Positions 25,860 through 35,116 of a DNA stretch of 64,000 nucleotides are shown one piece after another (positions within the stretch are counted from its first letter, which is position 1; each line of letters starts with the position of its first letter). This DNA comes from VYFG01 sp965203365 (GTDB taxonomy: Bacteria > Pseudomonadota > Gammaproteobacteria > Arenicellales > Poriferihabitantaceae): the NCBI GenBank assembly GCA_965203365.1, contig OZ241878.1, positions 2,418,001-2,482,000 of the forward strand, in the 5' to 3' direction. Below the pieces are notes generated by a model. The model worked only from the letters and a program-made list of their open reading frames with translations, was not told the DNA's origin and searched no databases. A program made the position numbers and the translations under genes.

Positions 25860-26635
25860 CCACATCATTATCTGGTACAAGTCATTATGTCGCAAGCATT
25901 TCACATTCACCACCCTGACGATCATATATTCTCGCGAGACTTCCGTGCCGAAGTGGGTGATTGTGGTCTACACGCTCATAATAGCCTAGGAGTCTGTCAG
26001 TGTCCCGGAACCGAGTAAGGACTTGGACTACAAAGCCTCTTGGATGCCTCTGCTGTATCACCTAGGGGGGCTATGCCAATGGGTCGCTATAGCCGGATAA
26101 AATCATTGAGGATGATGAAACCAATATTGGCGGTAACCGGTCTAATATTCCAAAGTCCAAGAGAAAAGCCATGCACAAGGCAGGTATGAGGAGTGTTCCA
26201 TTCGTCAAGGTTCCGGTAATGGGAGCCAAGGAGCCAGATGGTCCGGTAGTGGCCAAGCCAGTCAATAAGGCGGATGCCCGGACCGCCATCGAATTGGTCA
26301 TGTCCAGCAATGATGAGGACGCGACAGTCTACAGGGATGGAACACGTATTTACGGACAGATTCCCTGTAATCATGATTCCGTTTGTCATCGTGCTAGCGA
26401 GTATGTGAGTGCTGACGTTCATACCCACTCCATTGGGTCGGCGTGCGCAGCCCTCAAGCATTCAATTACCCGCCCTTGGCATCATGTCAGCCCGAAGCGT
26501 CTTCACCGCTATGTGCACGAAGCGGCAATGCGCCTGAATATCGGCGATTGCGAGATTGACGCCATAGACCAGATGAAGACATTGGTAAAGCAAATCGGGG
26601 GTAACCGGGTCGTATATCGTGATCTGATTGGGTAA
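25860..26635 (+). pseudogene. IS1595-family transposase, decayed
   Basis: The N-terminal zinc-ribbon/helix region is recognisable around 25875-25990 (LCRKHFTFTTLTIIYSRE, PKWVIVVYT), followed by stop codons. The C-terminal DDE part is an open frame at 26171-26635 (VYRDGTRIYGQIPCNHDSVC, YVSADVHTHSIGSACAALKH, ITRPWHHVSPKRLHRYVHEA). These are hallmark strings of ISXO2/IS1595 transposases. Stops and frameshifts separate the parts, so the element is dead. It ends just before the Panacea-domain gene. Confidence 0.75.
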
Positions 26636-26656
26636 TCAACCGGGGGAGAGACCGCT

Positions 26657-27115
26657 ATGACCGTTTCGATATTTACTATTGCAAAGAGGCTATGTGAAAA
26701 GTCTGGCTGGACATTAAGCAATCTCGAATTGCAGAAAATGGCGTATATCACTCATATGTTCTATATGGGGCAGCATGAACAGCATGAACCCTTGTCCGGC
26801 GGCACTTTTCAGGCTTGGAATTATGGTCCTGTAGACCCTGATCTGTATCATCTGATTAAACGGTTTGGCTTTGATCCAATTCCTGGAGGCTTTCTTGATT
26901 TTGCTGCTGATATTTCAGATGCTCATCCGGGAACACGATACCTTGATGATGCTGTAGAAAATTTGCCACGTCATCGTCTTGTGGCAATTACCCATTGGGA
27001 GCATGGTGCATGGCGAAAAAACTATATACCCAATGTTCGGGGGATACAAATTCCTAATGCAGACATCCTAGCAGAATATGAGAAAAGGCAGGAATTGGCC
27101 CATGAGCAACAATGA
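26657..27115 (+). CDS. Panacea-domain (DUF4065) protein, putative PanA-type antitoxin
   Basis: 152 aa. The sequence has the DUF4065 signature: SIFTIAKRLCEKSGWTLSNL, ELQKMAYITHMFYMGQHEQH, GTFQAWNYGPVDPDLYHLIK. Panacea domains act as promiscuous antitoxin modules in PanAT systems and occur in phage proteins such as GepA and the SocA antitoxin. A good GGGGGAGAG site precedes the ATG. It overlaps the next gene by 14 bases, so the pair is co-translated. Far more AT-rich than the surrounding core genes, indicating recent acquisition next to an IS1595 remnant. Confidence 0.8.
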   Translation: MTVSIFTIAKRLCEKSGWTLSNLELQKMAYITHMFYMGQHEQHEPLSGGTFQAWNYGPVDPDLYHLIKRFGFDPIPGGFLDFAADISDAHPGTRYLDDAVENLPRHRLVAITHWEHGAWRKNYIPNVRGIQIPNADILAEYEKRQELAHEQQ

Positions 27116-27485
27116 AGAAAATCACATTTTTGATAAAGATTCGCCATTGTTGCAGGGCGATGACCCTGTTATGTCTGATATGGAGTCGAGAATTCAGAAG
27201 TTGGAGGCCGGGAAAGATAGCGTTGAAGATATAAAGGATAAGCGCAGGCAAGATTGGTTAGATATTAACAAGTGGATACTCGCCACAGCGATTGCGGTGG
27301 CTAGCGTTGTTTTATTCAGGCTAAGCAGTCTAGATAACAGGATAGAAGACTTTAATCGGGAGGCTAGGGAAATAAGAGAAAGACTGGCTATTATTGAGAC
27401 AAAGTTCAATTACGAGATGGAAGCAAGAGACACCACTAGGTCGAAAGACGAGCAACCAGACGCCAAAGTCCAAAATCAACACTGA
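27102..27485 (+). CDS. Small coiled-coil membrane protein, candidate Panacea-neutralised toxin
   Basis: 127 aa from the ATG at 27102, inside the end of the DUF4065 gene. The N-terminal ~65 residues are polar and helical (MESRIQKLEAGKDSVEDIKD). One transmembrane helix follows at about 66-80 (WILATAIAVASVVLF), then a coiled coil (SLDNRIEDFNREAREIRERL). PanAT toxins are diverse and several are membrane-active, so this is a reasonable toxin candidate. Alternatively it is simply a co-transferred membrane protein. No toxin family is directly recognised. Confidence 0.6.
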   Translation: MSNNEENHIFDKDSPLLQGDDPVMSDMESRIQKLEAGKDSVEDIKDKRRQDWLDINKWILATAIAVASVVLFRLSSLDNRIEDFNREAREIRERLAIIETKFNYEMEARDTTRSKDEQPDAKVQNQH

Positions 27486-27545
27486 TGAAATGAAGAAGGT
27501 AGATCGCAAGCTGGTCACCTTGGGAGAAATGGATGGGTTTTTCGG

Positions 27546-27838
27546 CCCGACTTCCACTCCGAAGTGCAACACTAGCCGCCCCGCCCTAAAAGGTCATTCC
27601 TCTCCCATCCCCCTCCATTCTGCCATCCCGTGCTCGACGGGCAGGGTCCCGCTCGACCGAAACCGGCCGTTGCGTCGTGAAAGCACCTCTGTCAGACTCC
27701 TTGGAGTCGGAATGGATGCCATCGATGGGTGGCATCAGCCCCTTGGCTGAATTTTGCGGTCGCCGCCGATCCCTCCTTTCGGGCCACGCCCTCATTCCGG
27801 GGGCGCGGCGAGTGTTGCACTTCGGAGTGGAAGTGGGG
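27546..27838. repeat. MITE-like element derived from the IS30 left arm
   Basis: About 293 bp with inverted ends: CGACTTCCACTCCGAAGTGC at the left and GCACTTCGGAGTGGAAGTGG at the right, each followed inward by AACACT-type sequence. The interior carries the IS30 non-coding arm in reverse (GGCATCAGCCCCTTGGCTGA, GTCAGACTCCTTGGAGTCGG, CGACGGGCAGGGTCCCGCTC). No coding sequence. It could be mobilised in trans by the IS30 transposase if an active copy exists. Confidence 0.75.
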
Positions 27839-27899
27839 GGCAATTTAATTTGGCGAGACTCTTTCCGCTCTCCAGTCCATCAGTCGATCCCTCCGGCCG

Positions 27900-27983
27900 C
27901 TATTCCCGCCAAGGGCATCCCCCCCCGGATTCGGCGTGATTTCCAGGCACCAACGCCAGCGTGGGGAATCTGCGGACAGGGCG
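27900..27983 (-). repeat. ~83-bp interspersed repeat (copy 2 of 2, inverted)
   Basis: Reverse complement of 21212-21294 with a few differences. It sits in the ~345-bp interval between the MITE-like element and the racemase gene, which otherwise holds no recognised gene. Confidence 0.75.
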
Positions 27984-28184
27984 ACACATCCATTATCGGC
28001 AAATCGGCGACGCAAAGGCCTTCGGATCAAGATTCCGGTGGCGAAATCGCCGAGTGGGCAGGTCTGGCCGATCGGCATATCAGACCGAATGGACTCCACG
28101 ACGGTGCTCGGGTCGTCCGGTCCGTGAAAGCCGGCCGCCGGTCCAAATCCCAAGAGATTCACCAGCGATGGCCCCTCGACAAGC

Positions 28185-28874
28185 TCAGTCCAGTGCCCAT
28201 CGCACCGCTTCCGCCACATGAATGGCGGTCGTGTCAAACCAGGTCATGGGGGTGTCTTGTGTCCCCACCAACAGCCCGATTTCGGTACAACCCGCAATCA
28301 CACCCTGGGCACCCTGCCGGCCCAGCGAATCTATGATTCGGAGGTACTCGGTCCGCGACACGTCCCGAATCTGGCCACGACACAACTCCTCGTAGATCAC
28401 TCGGTGCACGATGGCCCGATCCTCTGCCCCGGGTATCAGCACCTCGATACCCTGGTTCTCCAACCGGCCGCGATAAAAATCTTCTTCCATGGTGAAGGCC
28501 GTCCCCAGCAGTCCAACGATCTTCATGCGTCGGGAGAGTATTCGGTCGGCTGTCGCATCCGCCAGATGCAGCAGTGGAATGGATACCGCCGCCTCGACTT
28601 GAGCCGCCACCCGATGCATGGTGTTGGTACACAGCAGGATGAAATCCGCCCCGGCAGCTTCGACCGAGGCCCCGACTTTCGCCAGGATGTCGCCCGCCCG
28701 GTCCCAGTTTCCGGCTTGTTGCAAGGCCTCGATTTCCTGGAAATCGACACTGTACAACACCATTCGAGCCGAGTGCAGTCCCCCCAAACGAGCCTTGACC
28801 CCCTCATTGATGCCACGGTAATACAGCGCCGTACTTTCCCAGCTCATTCCACCGATGAGACCGATGACTTTCAT
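28185..28874 (-). CDS. Aspartate/glutamate racemase family protein
   Basis: About 229 aa. It has the family N-terminus MKVIGLIGGMSWESTALYYR and both catalytic cysteine contexts: LLCTNTMHRVA (Cys near residue 82) and VIAGCTEIGLLV (Cys near 195). Cofactor-independent PLP-free racemases of this YgeA type interconvert D/L amino acids; the substrate is not determinable here. An in-frame GTG at 28880 is an alternative start. It lies 73 bp downstream of argG's left end, transcribed convergent to nothing nearby; both are on the minus strand with argG upstream. Confidence 0.88.
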   Translation of the reverse strand: MKVIGLIGGMSWESTALYYRGINEGVKARLGGLHSARMVLYSVDFQEIEALQQAGNWDRAGDILAKVGASVEAAGADFILLCTNTMHRVAAQVEAAVSIPLLHLADATADRILSRRMKIVGLLGTAFTMEEDFYRGRLENQGIEVLIPGAEDRAIVHRVIYEELCRGQIRDVSRTEYLRIIDSLGRQGAQGVIAGCTEIGLLVGTQDTPMTWFDTTAIHVAEAVRWALD

Positions 28875-28947
28875 GGCCACAGAATCAATGACGAGATCGT
28901 ACGCCGTTCGGTAGGATCATCGGCCCAAGACCCATTTGCGGCCTGCC

Positions 28948-30288
28948 TCAGTCGTCGGCCGCTTCACGGCCCAACCGCGGCAAGGCGTGGGGGATGGCCG
29001 AAGTCAACAATCCGTTGTCGGCATATCGATCCAGCTTGTCACGAGTATCCATGACATCCAAGGTGCGCAGGGTGAGCTGACCGATCCGATCATTGGCCGT
29101 GAAGGCCGAATCCCCCCTTTCCATGGTCAGCCGCTCCGGCTTGTACGTTAACCGATCCGACACCGTATCCAGAATCGTATAATCATTGCCTCGCCGAAGC
29201 TCCAGGGTCACTTCCCCGGAGACGGCACTGGCCACCCACCGCTGGGCGGTTTCGCGCAACATCAGCGCCTGGGAATCGAACCAGCGCCCCTGATACAGCA
29301 ACCGGCCGAGGCGGATGCCGTTGATGCGGTACTGTTCAATCGTATCCTCGTTGTGAATGCCGGTGACCAACCGCTCGTACCCGATAAACAGCAAAGCCAT
29401 GCCGGGCGCTTCGTAAATCCCCCGGCTTTTGGCTTCAATGATCCGGTTTTCGATCTGATCGCTCATGCCCAGGCCATGCCGACCCCCGATGCGATTCGCC
29501 TCCTGGATCAAATCCACCTCATTGTCGAAAGTCCGTCCGTTCAATGCGACCGGGCGACCCTCCCGATACCGGATCGTCACTTCTTCTGGAGGTATCTCCA
29601 CAGCGAGATCCCAGAACCGAACCCCCATGATGGGTTCAACGATCCGGAGACTGGTATTCAAATATTCCAGATCCTTGGCTTCATGGGTGGCGCCCAGCAG
29701 GTTGGAATCGGTGGAATAGGCGGTCTCGGCAGACATCCGGTAGTCCAACCCGGATGCCTGCAGGAAAGCCGACATCTCGGCCCGCCCCCCCAGCTCCTGG
29801 ATGAAGGTTTCATCCAACCAGGGCTTGTAGATTTTCAGGGCTGGATTGGCCAGCAGACCATACCGGAAAAACCGCTCGATATCATTGCCCTTGTAGGTGC
29901 TACCATCGCCCCAGATATTGACCCCATCCTCCCGCATGGTCGTCACCAGCAAGGTGCCGGTCACCACTCGGCCCAGGGGGGTGGTATTGAAATACGTCAC
30001 CCCGGCCGTCGTGATATGAAAGGCACCGCACTGAATCGCCGAAATGCCCTCGGCAGCCAACTGAAGTCGGCAATCCACCAGCTTGGCTTCCTCCGCCCCA
30101 TATTGCTTTGCCAAGCGCGGAATACTGGCATAATCCGCTTCGTCCGGCTGGGCCAGATGGGCGGTGTAGGCATAGGGGATGGCGCCCTTTTTCCGCATCC
30201 AATGGATGGCCGCACTGGTATCCAGGCCGCCGGAAAAGGCGATCCCCACTCGCTCACCGACCGGCAGGTTCTTGAGAATGCTGGGCAT
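28948..30288 (-). CDS. argG: Argininosuccinate synthase
   Basis: 446 aa, matching the long E. coli-type ArgG (447 aa) rather than the ~400-aa type. It joins citrulline and aspartate using ATP in arginine biosynthesis. The PP-motif GIAFSGGLDTSAAIHW is near the N-terminus; NIWGDGSTYKGNDIERF and RIVEPIMGVRFWDL follow. The frame extends upstream to 30462, but homology begins at MPSILKNLPVG, so 30288 is chosen. It is divergent from the enolase-superfamily gene. Confidence 0.94.
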   Translation of the reverse strand: MPSILKNLPVGERVGIAFSGGLDTSAAIHWMRKKGAIPYAYTAHLAQPDEADYASIPRLAKQYGAEEAKLVDCRLQLAAEGISAIQCGAFHITTAGVTYFNTTPLGRVVTGTLLVTTMREDGVNIWGDGSTYKGNDIERFFRYGLLANPALKIYKPWLDETFIQELGGRAEMSAFLQASGLDYRMSAETAYSTDSNLLGATHEAKDLEYLNTSLRIVEPIMGVRFWDLAVEIPPEEVTIRYREGRPVALNGRTFDNEVDLIQEANRIGGRHGLGMSDQIENRIIEAKSRGIYEAPGMALLFIGYERLVTGIHNEDTIEQYRINGIRLGRLLYQGRWFDSQALMLRETAQRWVASAVSGEVTLELRRGNDYTILDTVSDRLTYKPERLTMERGDSAFTANDRIGQLTLRTLDVMDTRDKLDRYADNGLLTSAIPHALPRLGREAADD

Positions 30289-30430
30289 TGTTTGTCCCGA
30301 CCGAAAAACCGAGGATTTTACCAGTGATGTCCATCCGGGTGACGCCAGAATCATCTCGGCCGCGAACCTCCGTGGCCGGCCCTTGTCTGAAAAGCCGTCA
30401 TCCTCTCGCCCCCAACGCAAACCGGCCACC

Positions 30431-31534
30431 ATGATCATCCAACGCATCGAAACCTTTTCCAACCCTTTCGTCTGCTTCGTCCGGATTCACCTGGAAGATG
30501 GCCTCCAGGGTTGGGGACAGACCGCTCCCTACCATGCCGATATCACCGCCCAGGTCCTTCACCGCCAAGTGGCGCCCTGGGTACTCGGCCAAGACGGCAC
30601 GGATGTGGATGCACTCGGCCACCGAGTCATGGAACGAGAACACAAGTTTCCGGGTTCTTATCTGAGGCGCGCGTTCGCGGGAGTGGACACGGCCCTTTGG
30701 GATGCCAAAGGACGGCGAGCTGGGTTGAGTGTGTGCGAATTGATCGGGGGCAGCCCGGGACCCGTTCGCGCCTATGCTTCTTCCATGAGGCGAGACATCA
30801 CCCCGAAAGCGGAAGCGGCCCGATTGGTCGCCCTGCGAGACCGGTATGGATTCAATGCGTTTAAATTTCGGGTCGGGGCCGAGTGTGGTCACGATGGGGA
30901 CGAGTGGCCCGGTCGAACCGAATCCATCGTGCCGTGCATTCGACACGCCCTGGGGGATGAGGCCACCCTGCTCGTGGACGGCAATTCCGGGTTTTCCCCC
31001 AAACGGGCCATTGCAATCGGCCGGATGCTGGAAGACCAGGGGGTGAGCCATTTCGAAGAACCGTGTCCCTATTGGGAGTATGACCAAACCCGTCAGGTCA
31101 CCCAGGCCCTTGCATTGGATATCGCTGGCGGAGAGCAGGATTGTGAACTCCAGAACTGGCGAAGGATGATTGAGACCAACGTGGTGGATATCGTTCAGCC
31201 GGATATTTGTTATCTGGGGGGGCTCAGCCGATCCCTCCAGGTGGCCCGCCTAGCCGAGACCGCGGGCCTGCCGGTCACACCCCATTGTGCCAACCTGTCC
31301 ATGGTCACCCTGTTTACCATGCATCTTCTACGCGCCCTTCCCAATGCCGGCAAATACCTGGAGTTTGCCATCGAAGGGGCGGACTACTATCCATGGCAAT
31401 CCGGGCTGTTCGTGGATTCTCCGTACCGGATCGTAGGCGGTGAGGCCACGGTGACCGATGCCCCGGGATGGGGAGTGGAGGTCGATCCCGCCTGGCTGGC
31501 CCGTTCCCGATACCAGGCAAGCACCCATCACTGA
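30431..31534 (+). CDS. Enolase superfamily enzyme (mandelate racemase/muconate lactonizing type)
   Basis: 367 aa from the ATG at 30431 (the open frame to 30179 lies over argG and is not used). Metal ligands are recognisable: Asp183 (LLVDGNSGF), Glu209 (SHFEEPCPYWEYD) and Glu235 (DIAGGEQDC). The candidate acid/base residues are Lys145 (FNAFKFRVG) and His285 (PVTPHCANLS). The capping domain occupies the first ~120 residues. The superfamily abstracts a proton alpha to a carboxylate; the substrate (sugar acid or amino acid derivative) cannot be read from sequence. Confidence 0.85.
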   Translation: MIIQRIETFSNPFVCFVRIHLEDGLQGWGQTAPYHADITAQVLHRQVAPWVLGQDGTDVDALGHRVMEREHKFPGSYLRRAFAGVDTALWDAKGRRAGLSVCELIGGSPGPVRAYASSMRRDITPKAEAARLVALRDRYGFNAFKFRVGAECGHDGDEWPGRTESIVPCIRHALGDEATLLVDGNSGFSPKRAIAIGRMLEDQGVSHFEEPCPYWEYDQTRQVTQALALDIAGGEQDCELQNWRRMIETNVVDIVQPDICYLGGLSRSLQVARLAETAGLPVTPHCANLSMVTLFTMHLLRALPNAGKYLEFAIEGADYYPWQSGLFVDSPYRIVGGEATVTDAPGWGVEVDPAWLARSRYQASTHH

Positions 31535-31596
31535 CCCGGGACCGGGTGCCAGCTCGCTCCCGACCCGATCCTGCGGATCCTGTCTTCCCGGAGCGA

Positions 31597-31637
<41 letters not shown>

Positions 31638-32253
31638 GTCATGGGTTGCCCTCCCGATGGGAGGGGCCGATTGGCCCCAGATGGTTGCTGCTGGCATCGC
31701 CCGCCCAGCTGGCGACAGATGGCTTGGGGCATGCCACGATGGCTCTCCGTTCTACGAGGCCATGATTCCTCGCCCCTGGCACGGGCGATCAGCGAATCAG
31801 CCTGTCGGGCGATCCCCCACCGGAGGTTTATGATGTGGACAGCCCCCCTCTGTCCCGTCCGATCCGTCAAATCGGTTCCGGGTTCTCTTGTCTCACCCGT
31901 CCCGCTTCGACAGGACAGGACCCTGCTGGTCGGTTCGCTGCAGGCCCGGTTCGAAGGGGGCGAGGAACGGTTCCGGGGGTTGTCCCGCCACGACCATGGG
32001 GACTGAGACAGTCGATACCCGATGTTGCGACTGCGTTTCAACCGGCCCCTACCCCCATCCAGATGAACCGGGACACGACATCCGGGATCAGTTGGAAACG
32101 GATCCAGCCGCCATACGAACTGCCCCTTTGCGTCCCCTGTCGATACCGGTTCCAGACGCCTGCAGACCTTTTTTCAAAGGCGCATTGGCCTCACCGAAAT
32201 CCATGACACTCTGATACACTGACACCCCCTGTCCATCGACTTGTGACCTATTG

Positions 32254-32808
32254 ATGAAACTCTACGGAAGCCTCACCTCCCCGTTCGTGCGGCATGTGCG
32301 GGTGGCCTTGTCCCAGTCGGATCTGGCCTACACCTTCATCGAAGCGGATTATGCCCTGAGTGCCGATCAGTCCCCAACCGCCAAAGTGCCCTACTTTGAA
32401 AACGCCGGGCTGAAGCTGACAGACTCAAGCTCCATCCTGAAATATGTCCGGGAACAGTCCGGAGCCAGTTTTTTGGGGGAGCTGGAGGATTTTGAGTTGT
32501 ATACGATGAGTAGTACCCTGCTTGATACGGCCATCAACTTGTTCTTGCTGGAAAAAGAGGGGGCCACAGAGCAACAGTTTCCCTATCTTGCCCGCCAGCG
32601 CGGTCGTCTGCATACGGGGCTCAGAGAATTGAACCGTCGAATCCATCCGACGGACAGCCTGACCCGGGATAGTTCGCTGCGCTGCGCCTGCCTGATTGGC
32701 TGGGGGCTGTTCCGGAATCGGTTTGCCCTGGACGGCCTAGAAAACCTGGGTGCCCTGATGGATTGGGCCAATCAAAACGAGAGTTTCGCAAACACTGCCC
32801 CTCGGTAA
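32254..32808 (+). CDS. Glutathione S-transferase family protein
   Basis: 184 aa from the ATG at 32254. The N-terminal thioredoxin-like domain starts MKLYGSLTSPFVRHVRVALS and has the cis-Pro and glutathione-contact region (AKVPYFENAGLKLTDSSSIL). The C-terminal helical domain is somewhat short for the family (~200-220 aa is usual). It probably conjugates or reduces electrophiles, or acts as a stress protein. No operon partner is evident. Confidence 0.8.
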   Translation: MKLYGSLTSPFVRHVRVALSQSDLAYTFIEADYALSADQSPTAKVPYFENAGLKLTDSSSILKYVREQSGASFLGELEDFELYTMSSTLLDTAINLFLLEKEGATEQQFPYLARQRGRLHTGLRELNRRIHPTDSLTRDSSLRCACLIGWGLFRNRFALDGLENLGALMDWANQNESFANTAPR

Positions 32809-33025
32809 TCCCTATTATCTCGGCGTTGTGCCGTTCCAGCGGCCGACACAGTCCCATAGACATCGTGAATGCGATTGATCACCGAGGGGCTTCAATCAGT
32901 GGATTTGCTGGAGTCGGCGGCCAAATCCATTACCTGAAGCGGTTCAAAACCGGTGATTGGGCAAGCAGTCCGACAGTGAGGCATAACAAACCTTGGTCTT
33001 TAAGTACCCCATTTCCTGTCGATGT

Positions 33026-33331
33026 CTATCGAAGCACCACACCGCCTGCAAGGTATGTCCACAGCAATAGCAGAAAGACGCCAAAAGGCGTCAGACTGAG
33101 TCCCAAGGCGGGTTTCGACTTTCCTGTCCGTAACAGTCTGCGCGAACCCCATAGACTGAGCACCCAAACTACCGGATAACAAACCATCAGGAAATGCAGG
33201 AGGTATTCGTGGAAGTCGCCCGGCACCCGACCTTCACCTTCCACCAGAAAAAATGTGAACGGCACCAACGGCACCACCAATGCCGCCGGGATGGCAGACA
33301 GGATATTGAAAACGGTCACCAGCTTATTCAT
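33026..33331 (-). CDS. Small three-helix membrane protein
   Basis: 101 aa with three hydrophobic helices (about residues 10-30, 44-62 and 75-98), starting MNKLVTVFNILSAIPAALVV and ending LLLLWTYLAGGVVLR. No functional family is recognised. It stands alone between the GST gene and an IS30-type repeat. Confidence 0.6.
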   Translation of the reverse strand: MNKLVTVFNILSAIPAALVVPLVPFTFFLVEGEGRVPGDFHEYLLHFLMVCYPVVWVLSLWGSRRLLRTGKSKPALGLSLTPFGVFLLLLWTYLAGGVVLR

Positions 33332-33379
33332 CAGGTTTATGATAGTCGGTGTCTGTCAGAAAATCCCATTATTTTGACC

Positions 33380-33480
33380 CCCCACTTCCAGTCTGAAGTG
33401 AAACCCTCACCCCGTTCCCTTCGGGCGACGCTCTCATTCCGGGAGCACGGCGAGGGTTTCACTTCGGAGTGGAAGTCGGG
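33380..33480. repeat. ~101-bp palindromic mini-element with IS30-type ends
   Basis: Begins CCCCACTTCCAGTCTGAAGT and ends ACTTCGGAGTGGAAGTCGGG. The two ends are near-perfect inverted repeats extending ~30 bp (GTGAAACCCTCAC against GCGAGGGTTTCAC), so the unit can fold into one long hairpin. The short interior matches the first part of the IS30 arm. No coding sequence. Confidence 0.75.
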
Positions 33481-33691
33481 TTTTGAGAAACCCAATGATC
33501 GACTCCCAATACTCGCGCAAGTACAGCATTGCATATTTCGATCAGAACATGTGGCTGGCCCAGTTCCAAATTCGGCCTTACGAGCGAATGATTCAATTCA
33601 GATCTGGCGAAGGGCCGGAATGATCTGGGAAATGATGTAATATGCAATACTTACAGTACTCTACTTAAGGAATCGGGAACCGGAGGTCACA

Positions 33692-35093
33692 GTGGCAAAA
33701 CAGCCCTTGCACTCAGCCTACTTTACTAAATTGGTCCTGGAGAACATCCGCTCTTTACAGTGAACGCCAAGAACTGTCGCTCGTCAGAGAGGATGGACGG
33801 CCAGCTGACTGGACACTCATCGTTGGCGATAATGGGGTCGGCAAGACAACACTTCTCCAATGCCTCGCCCGCATGCGACCGGTGTTCAATCAACCCCCGG
33901 ACGAGAATAGTCCCGGGCCTAACCCTGATCTTGTCGAGCCAGAGTTGGCCGGGGAACCCGTCAATGATGAGTTGGAAGCGTTTGTGCGTTCCGGAAGTGA
34001 CACTGAAGCACAATTAGAGGCACATCTCTCGTATGGAATACCATTTGAAGGGAAGAAGTCTCCACCAGAAGGCACCATTTCGACTCGGGTTAGTATCACT
34101 CGTCGGCAAGGCCAATTTTACGATTTTGATTCTGGTGGTAATGCATCAGAAGAGATTGCACTTGATGAGCCGCTCGTCTTGGCTTATGGTGCCGGCCGAC
34201 ATCCCAAGCCAATCGATTTGGATGTGTCTACAGGTAACGGGCGGGTAGAATCCCTGTTCAAGGTAGAGTCGGCACTGCACGATGCAGAAGATCTCTTGTT
34301 TCGACTAGAATTTGGTGCGATAAAGGGGGATCAACAGGCAAAACAACGTCTTAATGGATTCAAGCATTTGCTTGCGAAAATACTGCCGGATGTGGGTAGT
34401 AAGGAGGATATCAAAATACATGGCCCTCTCCTATCCAACCCCTCAAGTCAATCGAAAGGGGTGTGGGTTGCAACAGATTATGGCACAGTGCCTCTTTCTC
34501 AACTCAGTTTGGGCTACCAGACGGTGTTTGCCTGGACATTGGACATTGCCTGGCATCTATTGGAGCAGTATCCGAATAGTCCGGATCCACTGCATGAATC
34601 CGCCATTGTCATTGTAGACGAAATCGATCTGCACCTGCACCCACATTGGCAACGTGCCATTCGAAAACATCTTACTCAACATTTTCCGAACATCCAGTTT
34701 ATTGCCACTGCACACAGTCCACTGATGGTCCAAAGCGCACTCGACGCAAATCTGGCAGTTCTGAAAAAGCAAGGGGATCACACCGAGATATTGAACGACC
34801 CCATGATTATTCAGGCATGGCGTTTGGACCAAGTGGTTACGAGCGACCTCTTTGGCCTGGGCTCTGCACGCCCTCCCGACATCGAACGAAAGCTTGCACG
34901 GCGGCTCGAACTCGCCCAGATGAGTGAACCATCAACCGTGGAACAGCAAGAACTTAAGGATCTGGACACGGAAATTGGGGAACTCCCGATAGCGGAGTCT
35001 CCGGCAGACCACAAAGCCATGGAAATTATTCGCCGCGCAGCTGAGGTCTTGAATGAACAGATGAAGTCTCATGATTCGAATACAAAAGCCTGA
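33692..35093 (+). pseudogene. AAA (ABC-like) ATPase, frameshifted; PtuA/retron-effector-like
   Basis: The GTG at 33692 gives a start reading YFTKLVLENIRS, and the frame then hits a TGA. Dropping one T from CTTTAC at 33753-33758 joins it as ENIRSYSERQELSL to the long frame. That frame carries Walker A GDNGVGKTTLLQ, a signature VPLSQLSLGYQTVFAW, Walker B AIVIVDEIDLHLHPHWQ and the His switch FIATAHSPLMVQ. This is the AAA_15/21 architecture used in Septu PtuA and retron-associated ATPases. One base insertion should inactivate it unless frameshifting occurs. A partner gene starts inside its 3' end. Confidence 0.75.
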
Positions 35094-35116
35094 TGCACCA
35101 AACCATCTGAATCAAG
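35071..35116 (+). pseudogene. First codons of a downstream partner gene (HNH-like?) cut by IS30
   Basis: ATG at 35071 overlaps the ATPase end by 23 bases and reads MIRIQKPDAPNHLNQ before entering the IS30 terminal repeat. ATPases of this class are typically followed by an overlapping HNH endonuclease gene whose product starts in this manner, so this is probably the remnant of a PtuB-like nuclease. No continuation is found after the far end of the IS (36401 onward), so the rest was deleted. The assignment is inference from context and a 15-residue similarity by memory. Confidence 0.45.

Noticed and set aside
28218..29054. 278-codon plus-strand frame
   Set aside because: Antisense to the racemase gene and the 3' end of argG; no family resemblance.
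29353..30327. 324-codon plus-strand frame
   Set aside because: Antisense shadow of argG.
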